This document shows positions 12,289 to 26,103 of a stretch of DNA of 64,000 bases, piece after piece; within the stretch, counting starts at the first letter, position 1, and each line of letters starts with the position of its first letter. Position numbers and translations under genes: made by a program. The notes below the pieces were generated by a model that was not told where the DNA came from, made no database searches, and worked only from the letters and a program-made list of their open reading frames with translations. This stretch comes from Glandiceps talaboti (lineage: Eukaryota; Hemichordata; Enteropneusta; Spengelidae): positions 248,001 through 312,000 of the forward strand of contig NC_135551.1 in the NCBI RefSeq assembly GCF_964340395.1, written 5' to 3'.

Positions 12289-14321
12289 TTGTTGTGAAAT
12301 TATTCAAAACATTTAGAAATCTCTGGTGACTTGTGTGTATTTTTTGCTACTTGACCACAATCTCATTATATCATATGTTGGCCTTAATACTAAGTACCAT
12401 ACATTACATGGCATGTCAGATTACCCACAATGCAGTATGTTTTGTATGCGAGAAATCAAAGGCGCCCACACATACATTGTTGTTGTGGTTCTACACAAGC
12501 ATTACTAGTATGTTGTTGTCTCTACATCACTTTTGAAGAAAATATCTGACGACTATCGTCCGTGTTTTTCCTGAAGTATTCATTAAAAAGAAATCAAATT
12601 TATTCAGTCAAGAATTTATTTGTCTCTTTCTTTCTGCTCAAAAGACGGGGTTTAGTACACATAATTTACCGAGTTATTGGTGCATGTAGTAGCATAGCAT
12701 AGGTCTAATTTTATCTGCTCTGGAAAGCATCCGGGCATACATCTTTTACTTATCACAATTTAGATTATTAAAAGTAAAAACATCTGTTCACAGTTATAAT
12801 TTTATTCATAGTTCTAATTTTATTGGCTTAATTTTATTTCTCCGGGTTGATTGCTTGAAAGTTAGATTGTTAGTACACGTAATTACAAAGGTGTTTACAT
12901 TACTCTTACTGTACAAAACATGCAGCCTGTGTGATGATGGCGTCCGGGGATGATGTACACCATGCATGTCACTTTTTTGTAGAAAATACAAGGATTTACA
13001 ACCCAGCCATCCCAAAATCGCAATCAATATACTAGTAGTACAAGTACATACATTTACTTACAGTTATAAATTTTATTTGTCTCATTTCTCACTCAAAGAC
13101 CAGAATATGATATTAGTACATGATACAATTTACCGAGTGACAGCAGTACAAGCATATATACAGTGTACATGTAACATGACTATAATGTTGTGCCTAGCAT
13201 GATACGCACTACACCACCTCGGCACCGACTGTCAATTACGAATTTATTCTCTCTCGAAAGCCATAGTTTGTTACATCACATAATTTACCGATTTTTGGGG
13301 ATAAATGCTTTTTACAGAATATACCTGCTGAAGATTTACGAACCTGCTGTCCCATAGTTGTCATACATGACATGACATTTTCAAAGATTCTATATTGAAT
13401 GCAAGGACTACGTTCAAATCCTATCTCTGTCAAGGAATTCACTATGTGCCTAAGCACCCAGTATATTATTCGATTCGTATCCACACATACTACAATTCTC
13501 CGTTCATGAATTTTGAAAAACATAGAGACAGACAGCTTTAAAATGTGACAAAAATCTCAAAATTTGTGAATTTTCAGGAAAATTAGTCTAACAATGACAA
13601 TAAATGCACAAATACAAATGTGCAAACGTAGTTTGTTTTCATTCCAGCTGATTGCCGCATGTAGTGGCTTTTCCAACAACATCATAAGTTTATGAATTAA
13701 GAGAATAAAAAAAAACACACCTTAATTTGACCAAAAAAGGTATTTCAATATTACTGTGATATACGATAGAAATGCCGTAGGAAACAAATCAAAAAAGCCT
13801 AAAAATAGCAGAATTTCAATTTCCAGAAATAGCTAGTTGTGAACAAGGATGGTGAACTTACGACCTCTACTAGACTTCAAAGCATTGCATGTAGTGGTAT
13901 AAGGAAGATATGAGTTTTTAAGATGGCGTCCTTTGAAGGCATATGCGATCATACAAATCACATTGCATGATGGTCTATCTCACTCGTCGTGCATTACCAG
14001 TACATGTACATCAAGAATAGAGATAAAATCATGTGTACAAACCTAAAATCTTAACTCTGTATATTTGAACCCACAAATAGAAACATAGCTAATTATTTGA
14101 GCTATATTTGACTTCACTGTGTGTCAAGTTTGGGATAAGTCATGAAATGTACAACTGTGTATAAAGATATGTACAATTTGTACAAACACTTTGATTCACA
14201 TGGAAGGGTTGCCCAGAGGTTAATTGGATAATTTCTGGGACACTTTGATTCACATTGACAGTTTTCACCACATTTTTCCCCACTTTAACAATGTTTTATC
14301 TGTCTGTGTTATACTTTGCAG
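12289..14321. other. Intergenic or intronic DNA with a diverged ~200-bp repeat
   Basis: Four related blocks occur near 12597, 12805, 13068 and 13228. Each runs from an aatttta(tt)tt...ctc segment to a variant of ttagtacacataatttaccg. They look like an old, decayed tandem repeat. The rest (13310-14250) shows no recognised feature. If the gene extends left of 14322, this is intron. Confidence 0.35.
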
Positions 14322-14438
14322 CGACATCCATGGGATCTATGATGCCATTTGGAGTATCTACCATGCAACCTGGTAGTGTAGTACAGAGTAGTTTTGGCAG
14401 CTTACCATCAGCAGGCATGAAATCAATGACTTCTATGA
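14322..14438 (+). CDS. ITSN: Intersectin exon: linker after the first EH domain
   Basis: This is the first recognisable exon in the window. It follows atactttgcag and ends before gtaagtac. Two bases complete a split codon, 38 codons follow, and one base is left over. It encodes a Met/Ser/Gly-rich stretch (TSMGSMMPFGV through MKSMTSM). This resembles the low-complexity linker between EH1 and EH2 of animal intersectins, which also has an MGS-I/M-P motif here. The exon is weak on its own. Its identity rests on the perfect phase with the next exon and on its position. The EH1 exons were not found in the 14.3 kb to the left. Confidence 0.75.
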
Positions 14439-14512
14439 GTAAGTACAATGTAGAGAAATGTTGTTTAAAAAATTGACTAACACTTCATCATGCAATGTTT
14501 GAATTCTGAAAT

Positions 14513-17500
14513 CTGACATTACTACTGTCCTAATACCCAAGTCTTACATTACTTACTGTCCTAATACCCCAGTCTTACATTACTACAATCCTAATACCCC
14601 AGTCTTACATTACTACAATCCTAATACCCTACTCTTACAGTACTACAATCCTAATACCCCAGTCTTACATTACTACAATCCTAATACCCCAGTCTTACAT
14701 TACTACAATCCTAATACCCCAGTCTTACATTACTACTGTCTTAATACCCTAGTCTTACATTACTACAATCCTAATACCCTAGTCTTACATTACTACTGTC
14801 CTAATACCCTAGTCTTACATTACTTACTGTCCTAATACCCCAGTCTTACATTACTACTATCCTAATACCCTAGTCTTACAAGTTACATTACTACTATCCT
14901 AATACCCCAGTCTTACATTACTACTGTCCTAATACCCCAGTATTACATACTACTGTCTTAATACCCTAGTCTTACATTACTACTGTCCTAATACCTCAGT
15001 CTTACATTACTACCATCCTAATACCCTAGTCTTACATTACTACTATCCTAATACCCTAGTCTTACATTACTACTGTCTTAATACCCCAGTCTTACATTAC
15101 TTACTGTCCTAATACCCCAGTCTTACATTACTACTATCCTAATACCCTAGTCTTACAAGTTACATTACTACTATCCTAATACCCCAGTATTACATTACTA
15201 CTGTCCTAATACCCCAGTATTACATACTACTGTCTTAATACCCTAGTCTTACAGTACTACTGTCCTAATACCTCAGTCTTACATTACTACCATCCTAATA
15301 CCCTAGTGTTACATTATTACTGTCTTAATACCCTAGTCTTACATTACTACTGTCCTAATACCCTAGTCTTACATTACTACTATCCCAATACCCTAGTCTT
15401 ACATTACTACTGTCCTAATACCTCAGTCTTACATTACTACTGTCCTAATACCCCAGTATTACATACTACTGTCTTAATACCCTAGTCTTACATTACTACT
15501 CTCCTAATACCCTAGTCTTACAGTACTAATGTCCTATTACCCTAGTCTTACATTACTACTATCCTAATACCCTAGTCTTACATTACTACTGTCTTAATAC
15601 CCTAGTCTTACATTACTACTGTCCTAATACCCTAGTCTTACATTACTACTGTCTTAATACCCTAGTCTTACATTACTACTGTCCTATTACCTTAGTCTTA
15701 CAGTACTAATGTCCTATTACCCCAGTCTTACAGTACTACTGTTTTAATACCCTAGTCTTACATTACTACTGTCTTAATACCCTAGTCTTACATTACTACA
15801 ATCCTAATACCCTAGTCTTACATTACTACTGTCCTAATACCCCAGTCTTACAGTACTACTGTCCTAATACCCTAGTCTTACATTACTACTGTCCTAATAC
15901 CCGAGTCTTACAGTACTACTGTCCTAATACCCCAGTCTTACAGTACTACTGTCCTAATACCCTAGTCTTACATTACTACTGTCTTAATACCCTAGTCTTA
16001 CATTACTACAATCCTAATACCCTAGTCTTACATTACTACTGTCCTAATACCCCAGTCTTACATTACCACTGTCCTAATACCCCAGTCTTATGTTACTACT
16101 GTCTTAATAACCTAGTGTTACATTACTACTATCCTAATACCCCAGTCTTACGGTACTACTGTCCTAATACCCCAGTCTTACAGTACTACTGTCTTAATAC
16201 CCTAGTCTTACATTACTACTGTCTTAATACACTAGTCTTACATTACTACAATCCTAATACCCTAGTCTTACATTACTACTGTCCTAATACCCCAGTCTTA
16301 CATTACTACTGTCCTAATACCCTAGTCTTACATTACTACTGTCTTAATACCCTAGTCTTACATTACTACTGTCCTATTACCCCAGTCTTACAGTACTACT
16401 GTCCTAATACCCTAGTCTTACATTACTACTGTCCTATTACCCCAGTCTTACAGTACTACTGTCTTAATACCCCAGTCTTACAGTACTACTGTCTTAATAC
16501 CCTAGTCTTACATTACTACTGTCCTAATACCCTAGTCTTACATTACTACTGTCTTAATACCCTAGTCTTACATTACTACTGTCCTATTACCCTAGTCTTA
16601 CATTACTACTGTCCTAATACCCCAGTCTTACATTACTACTGTCCTAATACCCTAGTCTTACATTACTACTGTCTTAATACCCTAGTCTTACATTACTACT
16701 GTCCTAATACCCCAGTCTTACATTACTACTGTCCTAATACCCTAGTCTTACATTACTACTGTCCTAATACCCCAGTCTTACATTACTACTGTCTTAATAC
16801 CCTAGTCTTATATTACTACTATCCTAATACCCTATTCTTACATTACTACTGTCCTAATACCCTAGTCTTACATTACTACTGTCTTAATACCCTAGTCTTA
16901 CATTACTACTGTCCTAATACCCCAGTCTTACATTACCACTGTCCTAATACCCTAGTCATACATTACTACTGTCCTAATACCCTAGTCTTACGTTATTACT
17001 ATCCTAATACCCTAGTCTTACATTACTACTATCCTAATACCCTAGTCTTACATTACTACTGTCCTAATACCCTAGTCTTACATTACTACTGTCCTAATAC
17101 CTCAGTCTTACATTACTACTGTCCTAATACCCTAGTCTTACATTACTACTGTCCTAATACCCTAGTTTCACATTACTACTGTCTTAATACCCTAGTCTTA
17201 CATTACTACAATCATAATACCCTAGTCTTACATTACTACTGTCCTAATACCCTAGTCTTACAGTACTACTGTCCTAATACCCTAGTCTTACATTACTACC
17301 ATCCTAATACCCTAGTCTTACATTACTACTGTCTTAATACCCTAGTCTTACATTACTACTGTCTTAATACCCTAGTCTTACATTACTACAATCCTAATAC
17401 CCTAGTCTTACATTACTACTGTCCTAATACCTGTCTTACATTACTACAATCCTAATACCCTAGTCTTACATTACTACTGTCTTAATACCCTAGTCTTTCA

Positions 17501-18437
17501 TTACTACTGTCCTAATACCTGTCTTACATTACTACCATCCTAATACCCTAGTCTTACATTACTACTGTCCTAATACCCCAGTCTTACATTACTGCTGTCT
17601 TAATACCCTAGTCTTACATTACTACTATCCTAATACCCTAGTCTTACATTACTACTGTCCTAATACCCTAGTCTTACATTACTACAATCCTAATACCCTA
17701 GTCTTACATTACTACTGTCCTAATACCCCAGTCTTACATTACCACTGTCCTAATACCCTAGTCTTACATTACTACTGTCCTAATACCCTAGTCTTACGTT
17801 ATTACTATCCTAATACCCTAGTCTTACATTACTACTATCCTAATACCCTAGTCTTACATTACTACTGTCCTAATACCCTAGTCTTACATTACTACTGTCT
17901 TAATACCCTGGTCTTACATTACTACTGTCCTAATACCCTAGTCTTACATTACTACTGTCTTAATAACCTAGTCTTACATTACTACTATCCTAATACCCCA
18001 GTCTTACATTACCACTGTCCTAATACCCTAGTCTGACATTACTACTGTCCTAATACCCAAGTCTTACAGTATTACTGTCCTATTACCCCAGTCTTACAGT
18101 ACTACTGTCTTAATACCCTAGTCTTACATTACTACTGTCTTAATACCCTAGTCTTACATTACTACTATCCTAATACCCTAGTCTTACATTACCACTGTCC
18201 TAATACCCTAGTCTTACATTACTACTGTCCTAATACCCCAGTCTTACATTACCACTGTCCTAATACCCTAGTCTTACATTACTACTGTCCTAATACCCGA
18301 GTCTTACAGTACTACTGTCCTAATACCCCAGTCTTACATTACTACTGTCCTAATACCCCAGTCTTACATTACTACTGTCTTAATACCCTAGTCTTACATT
18401 ACTACTGTCCTAATACCCTAGTCTTACATTACTACTG
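14513..18437. repeat. 30-bp satellite, segment 1, about 130 copies
   Basis: The unit is tcttacattactactgtc-ctaataccctag with frequent variants (tacaatcc, tactatcc, cccag for cctag, cagtac for cattac). It begins about 75 bases after the donor of the exon ending at 14438. Because 30 is divisible by three and the unit lacks a stop in one frame, it produces long open frames with a ten-residue period (for example 16115-17455). These are not genes. The array is interrupted at 18437 by a transposon and resumes at 20593. Confidence 0.95.
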
Positions 18438-20592
18438 CAGGGCTCGAAATTCGTTTTTTTTCTTGGTAGCCCAGGTGGGCTACCATCTTTTAAATTTGGT
18501 AGCCCGAGAGCAATGACTGGTAGCCCATATGCATGCATTCCTAAATTAATGGTGTCTGTGTATATATGTAACTATATGATGTATTGAATTCGATGATTGA
18601 TTGAATAACTTAAGAGTCACGTTATCACGTTATTTGTGTGTATTTCATGCCATATTTGACATTGGGGACGCAATTTTTTGCATGTATGTGTCTCTGGGGA
18701 CGTGTCATTTACAACGTACGGTTATCATTCATTGCAATGAAGAAAAAACATGTAGTTGCAGTTCGTACTTGTAACTATTATCTAAATCTCTTGGTGCAGT
18801 GAGACCTGTAAAATTTGAATATGATTCAACGTATGGAAAACGTATAAACAGTTTCATAAGCCCCATGGCCATTTCCTGATGTGGAGACTACGTCTTGGGT
18901 GATTGCGATTTCACGTCGTCCCATTTTCAACTCGTCCCATTTCAACTCGCCCCATTTTCAACTCGCCCCATTTTTAACTCGTCCCATTTTCAACTCGCCC
19001 CAACAACACTAGGAAACGTTTATGAATCTAAACGATACATGGACTCGAAGTACGGGGACCGAAAAATTTCCTAGCAGAAAGTGGTGTGGGTTTTGGCTAA
19101 GTGTTTGGTAGATCTCGAACTTATACTAGCACAACAACTTTCCTCAGTCATGGAATATCACTTTTCACATTAGGACTTAATGTTTACAACCCAAATGAGA
19201 AATAATAATGATAATAATCAGGGAGAATATTAGTGACTGACACGCTTACGACTTCCCCGCGTACGGGTTTTGGAGACGTGTCTCCTCTCCTTAGTTAACG
19301 CATAGACCCGTTGGTGTAGGGTCTATGGTTAACGCAACTAAGTATCGTAGTATTATGTGTTTACAGCGCAAGTGGTACTTCATTAGTGGAATACGAGATA
19401 TGACAGACCCTCCAAACTGAGTACTACTAGCTTCGATTTCATATATGCACAGGTAAATTATATTGTAAAGAGTTGGGGCGAGTTGAAAATGGGGCAAGTT
19501 GAAATTGGGGCGAGTTGAAAATTGGACGACTTGAGTGGGACGAGTTGAAATGGGACGAGTTGAAATTGGGACGAAGTGATCCGTCACCTCTTGGGTAGTT
19601 TAGAAACTATGTGCTGTTATCATTATCTATCCACGTGATTGGTTACTTATTAACAGACGGGTTAGACAGGATTTGTATTAATACATGACAGCCGTTACGG
19701 CAAAGCCCCTTCCATTCATGGGCGAAGAGATAATCAAACAGAGTCTAAGACCACATCAGCAGACGGTCCATGCTGAAAACTTCACTAACATAAATTCAAA
19801 TCATCATGTCACCATTTCATTCTCACTAAAACTTCAACTTTCTTTTGAGCTTTGCTACTACTACTAGATCGAATACATTACGTGAATTTACCATTCACCA
19901 CTGCATGCTCTCAGGGGTTGCGTGAGCATGGTTTACACACGGAATGTTTTAGGCATCGTTCAAGAATAAACGAATCTGTAGGTGTATACCAAGTTAACAG
20001 TTCTCATCAGCATAAAATTTTATCAAACACCATTACAACTGTGTCTCTGTCAAGTTGAAAGTTAAAGCTGTCATTCATGTTATGGAATTTAGTTACTGCA
20101 GCAGTGCTGTACCGAGAGTGTACTGTACTCCGACTCCGAGAAGAACCGGAAGGGCCCGGGCCGGAGAGCAGATTTCCAGAGAGTGATAACCATGGGAAAT
20201 TGAAAGTACAGAAAGATAACATTAAATCGCTATACAGAATATTGTTGCATATAAATGTTTTGTTGTGACATTTTGGAAGTACAAGCTGTGTATACGATGA
20301 ACGGAAGAATGACGTGTACAGTGTACATGTATTTCGTGTACATTTGATATACATGTAGTGTGGATGCAAATTTGGAAAAGACACACTGATTTTGACGCTA
20401 ATTTTGGCGAGAACACGTCCCACAGGACTGCGACCTCGGAGGCCCCCAGCCCGGGAAGGTGTCGGAGTCAGGGTGTCACAGTTTCATTCAAAACTTAGTA
20501 GCCCAATTGGGCTACCACTCACATAATTTGGTAGCCCAGAGACAGACATTGGTAGTCTGTGGACGTGGGGCTACTGCGAATTTCGAGCCCTG
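18438..20592. mobile_element. TIR transposon (CAGGGCTCG ends) inserted in the 30-bp satellite
   Basis: It has perfect 16-bp inverted ends, CAGGGCTCGAAATTCG at 18438-18453 and its reverse complement at 20577-20592. Insertion inside the satellite makes the target visible: TACTG is duplicated on both sides (18433-18437, 20593-20597). Subterminal palindromes are ggtagccc-aggt-gggctacc at 18465-18484 and gtagcccaattgggctac at 20498-20515. It holds a nested foldback at about 18910-19590. The remaining core is shared, inverted, with 6950-8132. There is no transposase frame. Confidence 0.75.
18910..19590. mobile_element. Nested foldback with (cgtcccattttcaact)n arms
   Basis: The left arm is about five copies of cgtcccattttcaact/cgccccattttcaact (18917-19003). 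The right arm is the inverted form (gagttgaaaatggggc-like, 19473-19580). Outside the arms, the parent sequence cgtcttgggt...tagtttagaaact is continuous in the related element at 6950-8132, so the foldback is a later insertion here. The minus-strand frame at 19291-19587 crosses the arm and is not a gene. Confidence 0.6.
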
Positions 20593-21194
20593 TACTGTCC
20601 TAATACCCTAGTCTTACATTACTACTGTCCTTTTACCCTAGTCATACATTACTACTATCGTAATACCCCAGTCTTACATTACTACTGTCCTAATACCCCA
20701 GTCTTACATTACTACTGTCTTAATACCCTAGTCTTACATTACTACCATCCTAATACCCTAGTCTTACATTACTACAATCCTAATACCCTAGTGTTACATT
20801 ATTACTGTCCTAATATCCTACTCTTACAGTACTACAATCCTAATACCCAAGTCTTACATTACTACTTTCCTAATACCCCAGTCTTACATTACTACTGTCT
20901 TAATACCCTAGTCTTACATTACTACTGTCCTAATACCCTAGTCTTACATTACTACTATCGTAATACCCCAGTCTTACATTACTACTGTCCTAATACCCCA
21001 GTCTTACATTACTACCTAGTCTTACATTACTACCATCCTAATACCCTAGTCTTACATTACTACAATCCTAATACCCTAGTCTTACATTATTACTGTCCTA
21101 ATACCCTAGTCTTACATTACTACAATCCTAATACCCTAGTCTTACATTACTACTGTCCTAATACCTCAGTCTTACATTACTACCATCCTAGTAC
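20593..21194. repeat. 30-bp satellite, segment 2, about 20 copies
   Basis: It is the same unit and phase family as 14513-18437, lying between two transposon insertions. The frame at 20791-21390 runs through the units into the next transposon and is not a gene. Confidence 0.95.
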
Positions 21195-23544
21195 CAGTGT
21201 TCTCCCCAGGATTTTGTCACAAGAGGGGGGAATTGTTGCTGAGCGGAGTGAAGCACTGCGTGCGCTTTGCGCACGCTGGGGGGTGGTCAGGAGGGGGGTG
21301 TCCCCCCTCATGCCTAGGAACTTTTGCAATTTGCATCTTGAAATGGTGGCTTTTGGTGGCACTTTATTTAGCCATTTTAACCCACTTTAATCATGTGAAT
21401 TTCAACACAACTGAAGTGTCAAAGTGAGTTTTGATATCTTAATGTTTAAATAGTGACAGAATTTAGCCAAATTTACCTGTGTCAAAAAAATAGTTTTTTA
21501 ATAGTTTGTCCTAAATAGTTACTCAAATAGCTCATTTTAACACAAATGCTGAAAGAGTGTAACAAAACAAAATCTTCAACTTTCTGTAAAAAATTGCAGC
21601 AAATTTCAAGATGTTTCAGGACAGTTGTAGTGTTTACTACAAAACGAAATCCATTTTCAAGAGCTTCATTGCATCATCACCATACCACTACCAAAACAAA
21701 CAAAAGTCAAACACATAAGGGTGAAGATAACTTTGCCTTTATGCATAACAGCTGAGTAACTTGTCTCACTTCTGTGAGAATTCTCCTGTCTTTGTAATTT
21801 CCCCATTGGTGACTGCTTGTTCAAAGTAAACAGTGTCAGATTTGGTCCATCTATTGATATTCCCATAGTGATTCAATTCGTCTAAATGTACTGTTTTCTA
21901 GTTGACTTCTCATTAAATTTATCATTTAATTCCCGGACTTGAGAACTGCTCAGAATGACGGACCAGTATTTGCGGTGACGCAAAACCATGCGTATTATAC
22001 CGTACGCAATGGAAATTAATTTTTTATGCATATTTGATCGAACGATCCGTATCCTATACGCAACGAATTTTGTTACATTTGCCATACCCCTCGACTGACG
22101 ATCGTATTATACTGAGTGAGAGTCGATTGTTTTTATTTTGATACATAATACTATTATAGACCACTAACGAACTGGCCCTGTTACAGTCAATGTAAAAAAG
22201 ACGCAACACTAATGTTGCAATTTTTGTTGCCATTGTTGTGTCTAACTGGAAAATTAATAGTACATGCCAAACACAGCTGCACATGTTCAAATGGACACTC
22301 AATACGTCACGCTCCCACGTCAAAAAAAACTCACACTGTAAGACATGCCTAGCCATGATATAGTTCTCTTCAGCATGTTCAGTTTTTTTTACGAAAACAA
22401 AAATAGTCGGTGACAATACGGCATGGCAGTTTCAGTTAGCACAGGTCTTTTTTGAAAGAAGGCGAAACCGCTTCGTGTCACTATGGGTGGTAATGAAGTC
22501 AATCAAAAGAAAATGAAATAAAACGAATCGCAATACATAGTTTTCAAGTGGGACAGGTATCCGACAAAACTTTCTGCTCCGACGACTCACTAAGATTTTG
22601 AAAGGTCAAAGATTGTACTATGACGACACATGCAACGTCCGAACTATTAAACTAAAGGGAAGGGACAGAGGGGAACTTAGCGTTCAACTTCAATACTGAC
22701 GTAGCCATGGAAAATCTTACTTGCGTGTTTTTATATTAAGAGAAGCAATTCATAGACACAGCGACTCTGAAAACCATAGATTTTGTAGTACATTTAGTGT
22801 ACACGTAAAAACAGACCGTTCCGAGACTTTTGTCACGGCCCACCTATCCATGAACAATGGAATCGCCCACATTGACAACACGTGTTTATCTGTGTTGAGG
22901 CCATCGCATCTCACCCGATATCTCCGTAAGTTCGATCGTGGTTCGATGGGTACGAAAATATTAGCCCATTTTCGTTTCGATTACTATTCAATAAATAGTT
23001 AAGGAACTAGAATGTACCATTTTGTTCATTTTAGTGACATATTATTTATTATCATCTAAGTAGTGTCGGTGAACAACACAAGCCTTTCAAAGTTCCGCAT
23101 TTCATTTTGTTTTTGTACCGTAAACTCGAGAAAGTGTGTGTTTACATGCAAACAATCCCACGATCCGAGTTCAAGTTCGCCCTGAAAAGGGCCGACGTGT
23201 AAAATATTCCGTGTACCTCCTGATCTTCATTGAGCTAAATGACGGAGGAAAGACATGTTGACTGTTTGAAAGCTATAGAATGAATGACAAGTTTGATGAA
23301 AGTATGCGTGAATGTGATTCGCACGAAGTTTGACATCAGTGACAGTAGCCTCTTTACCGAGATATTTGACTTTCCAAAATGGCGACCATGAGATCGTAGC
23401 GAAACCGCGAGAGAAGTAAATCGTTTTGCCCCGTTTGTTGAAAAAATATTCAATTCATTTTTTTTTCGTCAAAACTTACAAGGGGGCGCCAAGAATTTAC
23501 AAGAGGGCGCGGCGCCCCTGTTACCTTGTTCAGGGAGAACACTG
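21195..23544. mobile_element. TIR transposon (CAGTGTTCTCC ends) inserted in the 30-bp satellite
   Basis: The ends CAGTGTTCTCCC (21195-21206) and the inverted form GGGAGAACACTG (ending 23544) match over 12 bp. TAGTAC is present on both sides (21189-21194, 23545-23550), a 6-bp target duplication judged against the satellite unit. Subterminal sequence is G-rich (aagaggggggaatt at left, agagggcgcggcgcc at right). About 2.3 kb of AT-rich interior has no recognised domain. The frame at 22721-23002 is not recognised. Confidence 0.7.
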
Positions 23545-25455
23545 TAGTACCCTAGTCTCACATTACTACTCTCCTAATATCGTCGTCTTACATTACTACT
23601 GTCCTAATATCCCAGTCTTACATTACTACAATCCTAATACCCTAGTCTTACATTACTACAATCCTAATACCCTAGTCTTACATTACTACAATCCTAATAC
23701 CCCAGTCTTACATTACTACAATCGTAATACCCCAGTCTTACATTACTACAATCGTAATACCCCAGTCTTACATTACTACTGTCCTAATACCCCAGTCTTA
23801 CATTACTACTGTCCTAATACCCCAGTCTTACATTACTACTGTCCTAATACCCTAGTCTTACATTACTACTGTCCTAATACCCTAGTCTTACATTACTAGT
23901 CTTAATACCCTAGTCTTACATTACTACAATCGTAATACCCTAGTCTTACAGTACTACTGTCCTAATACCCCAGTCTTACATTACTACTGTCCTAATACCC
24001 CAGTCTTACATTACTACTGTCTTAATACCCTAGTCTTACATTACTACTGTCCTAATACCTGTCTAACATTACTACCATCCTAATACCCTAGTCTTACATT
24101 TAACTACTCTCCTAATATCGTCGTCTTACATTACTACAATCCTAATACCCTAGTCTTACATTACTACTGTCCTAATACCTGTCTTACATTACTACCATCC
24201 TAATACCCTAGTCTTACATTACTACAATCCTAATACCCTAGTCTTACATTACTACTGTCTTAATACCCTAGTCTTACATTACTACAATCCTAATACCCTA
24301 GTCTTACATTACTACTGTCCTAATACCTGTCTTACATTACTACAATCCTAATACCCTAGTCTTACATTACTACTGTCTTAATACCCTAGTCTTACATTAC
24401 TACTGTCCTAATACCTGTCTTACATTACTACCATCCTAATACCCTAGTCTTACATTACTACAATCCTAATACCCTAGTCTTACATTACTACTATCCTAAT
24501 ACCCTAGTCTTACATTACTACTGTCCTAATACCCTAGTCTTACATTACTACTATCCTAATACCCTAGTCTTACAGTACTACTATCCTAATACCCTTGTCT
24601 TACATTACTACAATCCTGATACCCTAGTCTTACATTACTACACTCCTAATACCCTAGTCTTACATTACTACAATCCTAATACCCTAGTCTTACATTACTA
24701 CTGTCTTAATACCCTAGTCTTACATTACTACTGTCCTAATACCTGTCTTACATTACTACCATTCTAATACCCTAGTCTTACATTACTACAATCCTAATAC
24801 CCTAGTCTTACATTACTACTATCCTAATACCCTAGTCTTACATTACTACTGTCCTAATACCCTAGTCTTACATTACTACAATCCTAATACCCCAGTCTTA
24901 CATTACTACTGTCCTAATACCCTAGTCTTACATTACTACAATCCTAATACCCCAGTCTTACATTACTACTGTCCTAATACCCTAGTCTTACATTACTACA
25001 ATCCTAATACCCCAGTCTTACATTACTACTGTCCTAATACCCTAGTCTTACATTACTACTATCCTAATACCCTAGTCTTACATTACTACTGTCCTAATAC
25101 CCAAGTCTCACATTACTACTATCCTAATACCCCAGTCTTACATTACTACTGTCCTAATACCTGTCTTACATTACTACTATCCTAATACCCTAGTCTTACA
25201 TTACTACAATCCTGATACCCCAGTCTTACATTTCTACAATCCTAATACCCTAGTCTTACATTACTACTATCCTAATACCCAAGTCTTACATTACTACTGT
25301 CCTAATACCCTAGTCTTACATTACTACTATCCTAATACCCTAGTCTTACATTTCTACAATCCTAATACCCTAGTCTTACATTACTACTGTCCTAATACCC
25401 CAGTCTTACAGTACTACTATCCTAATACCCAAGTCTTATATTACCACAATCCTAA
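23545..25455. repeat. 30-bp satellite, segment 3, about 64 copies
   Basis: This is the continuation of the same satellite. Some units are shortened (cctgtcttac instead of cctagtcttac), making 27-bp steps. It ends near ttaccacaatcctaat and gives way to unique sequence about 650 bases before the next exon. Confidence 0.95.
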
Positions 25456-25886
25456 TAATTTCATTTCAATTAAAAGCCATTACACATGTTCCACTACGTG
25501 CATAGATTGATATCACAAAGTTCTTTCAGATGTCTTATAGTTTGGCACACCTTTTCGCCAATTCAGGGGTTTATCATGTACTAATAGCCTACTATAACCA
25601 AGATTGTTGTATTCCAGCAATTATTATGTGTAGAAACAAAAAACTCAATATTACCCTTACAGAAGGCATTCAGTTTAAATCTGGTTAACATCTTCAGCTT
25701 GGTAACAAGGTTAACAAATTCATGTGCCATTTCAATGTTATTAGCAGCTGCTACGACAGATACAGTACCCAAGTCAGCAAAGTGAACACAGACGCACAAA
25801 ATGCATCAAGTCAGGTCACCATCTTGGACATACATGCGTGTACATACATATACATACATACATACATACATACATACATACATACA

Positions 25887-25918
<32 letters not shown>

Positions 25919-26103
25919 CATACATACATACATACATACATACATACATACTGTACATGCACACACACACACATACACACACGTGCACATGTGGCAATAT
26001 TGACAAGATGTCAGCAAATTTGTTAATATTATCTTTGGAAAGTTTGAAAAAATAATTGTTTCCTGTGTCCTATTATTGTACATTATATCCTTTATATTTT
26101 TAG
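25456..26103. repeat. Intron end with a Helentron-like 3' remnant and (TACA)n
   Basis: Positions 25653-25684 (acccttacagaaggcattca, then gtttaaatctgg) match the 3' terminus of Helentron-like family 3 at 60719-60750, followed by TT in both places. Only the 3' end is present. A (CATA)n microsatellite runs from about 25847 to 25950, with a short CA run after it. Poly-Tyr/Ile/His frames across this are artefacts. The 3' part leads into the acceptor at 26103. Confidence 0.65.

Noticed and set aside
1-14321. First EH domain exons of intersectin
   Set aside because: I looked for the F-F-x-Q-S-G-L-P and L-A-D-x-N-x-D-G motifs in all + frames and found none. They probably lie left of the window.
16115-17455. 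446-codon open frame with a ten-residue period (HYYCPNTLVL)
   Set aside because: It is the 30-bp satellite read in a frame without stops. Unit length divisible by three makes this automatic. There is no start context, splice support or non-repetitive flank. The frames at 20791-21390 and 23426-23899 are the same effect.
14513-18437. CRISPR array (regular ~30-bp repeats)
   Set aside because: There are no unique spacers between repeats, the units are directly contiguous, and the DNA is from an animal gene. The same applies to the 29-38-bp arrays elsewhere.
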